DNA from: an uncultured Clostridia bacterium | GTDB taxonomy: Bacteria; Bacillota; Clostridia; Oscillospirales; Ruminococcaceae | Length of the DNA stretch: 6,891 bases | Assembly (NCBI GenBank): GCA_938014855.1 | Contig: CALLQM010000087.1 | Coordinates: forward strand, 1-6,891 | Direction: 5' to 3' | In this document: positions 6,188-6,891 of the stretch, piece after piece | Numbering within the stretch: position 1 is the first letter of the stretch | Layout of the letters: every line of letters starts with the position of its first letter | Notes under the pieces: model-generated | The model's input: the letters and a program-made list of their open reading frames with translations, nothing else | Database searches by the model: none | What the model was told of the DNA's origin: nothing | Position numbers and translations under genes: made by a program

Positions 6188-6891
6188 TTACGCGGTGACG
6201 ATCGTATCGGCGCTTTGCAGGTGGAGCAGTTCGATTGCCTGCTCGCGCATTTTATATTTTAGAATTTTTCCGGCTGCGTTCATCGGGAAGCTATTTACAA
6301 ACGCGATATACCGGGGCGTTTTGTGCTTCGCGATATGCGTGACGATATATTCGCGCAGCTCCGTTTCGGTAAGTCCGGCATTTTCTTTTGGGATCACGCA
6401 GGCCATGATTTCCTCCCCATACTGCTCGTCGGGGACGCCGATAACCTGCACATCCTTGACTTTCGGGTGGGTATAGATAAAGTCCTCGATCTCCTTGGGA
6501 TAAATGTTTTCGCCGCCGCGGATGATCATGTCCTTGATGCGGCCGGTGATTTTAAAATTGCCCTCGGGTGTGTTGGCGGTCGCCTGCGGCATCTTATAAT
6601 AGCCTTTCATGATGTTATAGCCCCGGGCAACGAATTCCCCGTCGATATTATCGGGCAGGTCCTCGCCGGTGGCCGGATCGACGATTTTACATTCGACGCC
6701 CGGCAGCGGCTTTCCGACGGTATGCACCCGCACTTCCAGCGGGTCGTCCACCCGGCTCTGCGTACAGCCGGGGGAGGCCTCCGTCTGGCCGTAGACGATG
6801 CAAATCTGCGACATCTGCATTTTTTCTACGACATCCTGCATGACCTTGACCGGGCAGGGACTGCCCGCCATGATGCCGGTGCGCATATGCG
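6188..6891 (-). CDS. AMP-forming acyl-CoA synthetase, C-terminal part (5' end beyond the window, internal block missing)
   Basis: The frame is open to the right edge; about 234 of the usual 540-560 residues are present. Numbered from the ATG at 6886, it shows RTGIMAGSPCP (2-12), the adenylate-forming motif YGQTEASP (32-39), GEFVARGYNIMKGYYKMP (83-100), GRIKDMIIRGGENIYPKEIE (115-134) at the domain hinge, and PMNAAGKILK (201-210) with the A10 catalytic lysine Lys207. The enzyme would activate a carboxylic acid with ATP and load it onto CoA; this subgroup commonly uses medium or long fatty acids, but the substrate is not readable here. Between QATAN and TPEGNF the usual stretch ending in HTGDL, whose Asp contacts the ATP ribose, is absent: about 16 residues lost in frame. 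It may be a damaged gene or an assembly error. The ATG at 6886 is internal, not the true start. GC content is higher than in the operon. Confidence 0.9.
   Translation of the reverse strand, partial: HMRTGIMAGSPCPVKVMQDVVEKMQMSQICIVYGQTEASPGCTQSRVDDPLEVRVHTVGKPLPGVECKIVDPATGEDLPDNIDGEFVARGYNIMKGYYKMPQATANTPEGNFKITGRIKDMIIRGGENIYPKEIEDFIYTHPKVKDVQVIGVPDEQYGEEIMACVIPKENAGLTETELREYIVTHIAKHKTPRYIAFVNSFPMNAAGKILKYKMREQAIELLHLQSADTIVTA

Noticed and set aside
6882..6891. Perfect palindrome CGCATATGCG at the very end of the window
   Set aside because: Ten bases at an edge is weak evidence; it stays in frame with the ligase protein, so a fold-back artefact or regulatory site cannot be argued.
1..6891. 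CRISPR arrays, tRNA or rRNA genes, insertion sequences, phage or defence genes
   Set aside because: I saw no spaced direct repeats, tRNA-like folds, transposase motifs or terminal inverted repeats; nearly all genomic sequence is accounted for by metabolic genes.

Overview
The window reads as an assembled contig from an anaerobic Firmicute, most likely a Clostridia-type fermenter. The grounds are strong AGGAGG-type ribosome binding sites, tight operon spacing, roughly 45-50% GC in hand-counted lines, and genes that closely match the nicotinate fermentation pathway of Eubacterium barkeri. The first 49 bases are not genomic: they are the 3' part of the Illumina P5/TruSeq read-1 adapter. The true sequence therefore starts at about position 50, and the left edge is a physical contig end.

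Region 50-5298 is one plus-strand operon segment encoding the lower half of nicotinate fermentation. In order it holds: the C-terminal end of a coenzyme B12-dependent mutase (probably 2-methyleneglutarate mutase, Mgm); 3-methylitaconate delta-isomerase (Mii, PrpF family); a GlmL/MutL-type actin-like ATPase that probably reactivates the mutase; 2,3-dimethylmalate lyase (Dml, isocitrate lyase/PEP mutase superfamily); and a serine-dehydratase-like Fe-S protein that fits 2-(hydroxymethyl)glutarate dehydratase (Hmd). In pathway order, Hmd would form 2-methyleneglutarate, Mgm would rearrange it to 3-methylitaconate, Mii would isomerise that to dimethylmaleate, a hydratase would make 2,3-dimethylmalate, and Dml would split it into propionate and pyruvate. 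The hydratase (aconitase-type DmdA/DmdB in E. barkeri) is absent here, even though mii and dml are separated only by the reactivase gene. The upstream enzymes (nicotinate dehydrogenase, 6-hydroxynicotinate reductase, enamidase, 2-formylglutarate reduction) are also not in view.

Region 5299-6187 holds an 82-base spacer, a class I SAM-dependent methyltransferase of unknown substrate with its own strong ribosome binding site, and a perfect 13-bp hairpin between convergent genes. Region 6188-6891 is the 3' part of a minus-strand AMP-forming acyl-CoA synthetase gene that runs off the right edge. It is more GC-rich than the operon and appears to lack an internal block of about 16 residues that normally carries the ATP-binding TGD motif.

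Nothing here is a wholly unknown system: the core is a rare but described fermentation pathway. The most notable points are the alpha-then-beta domain order of the Hmd-like protein with its altered substrate motif, the missing dimethylmaleate hydratase, the damaged ligase, and the adapter contamination.
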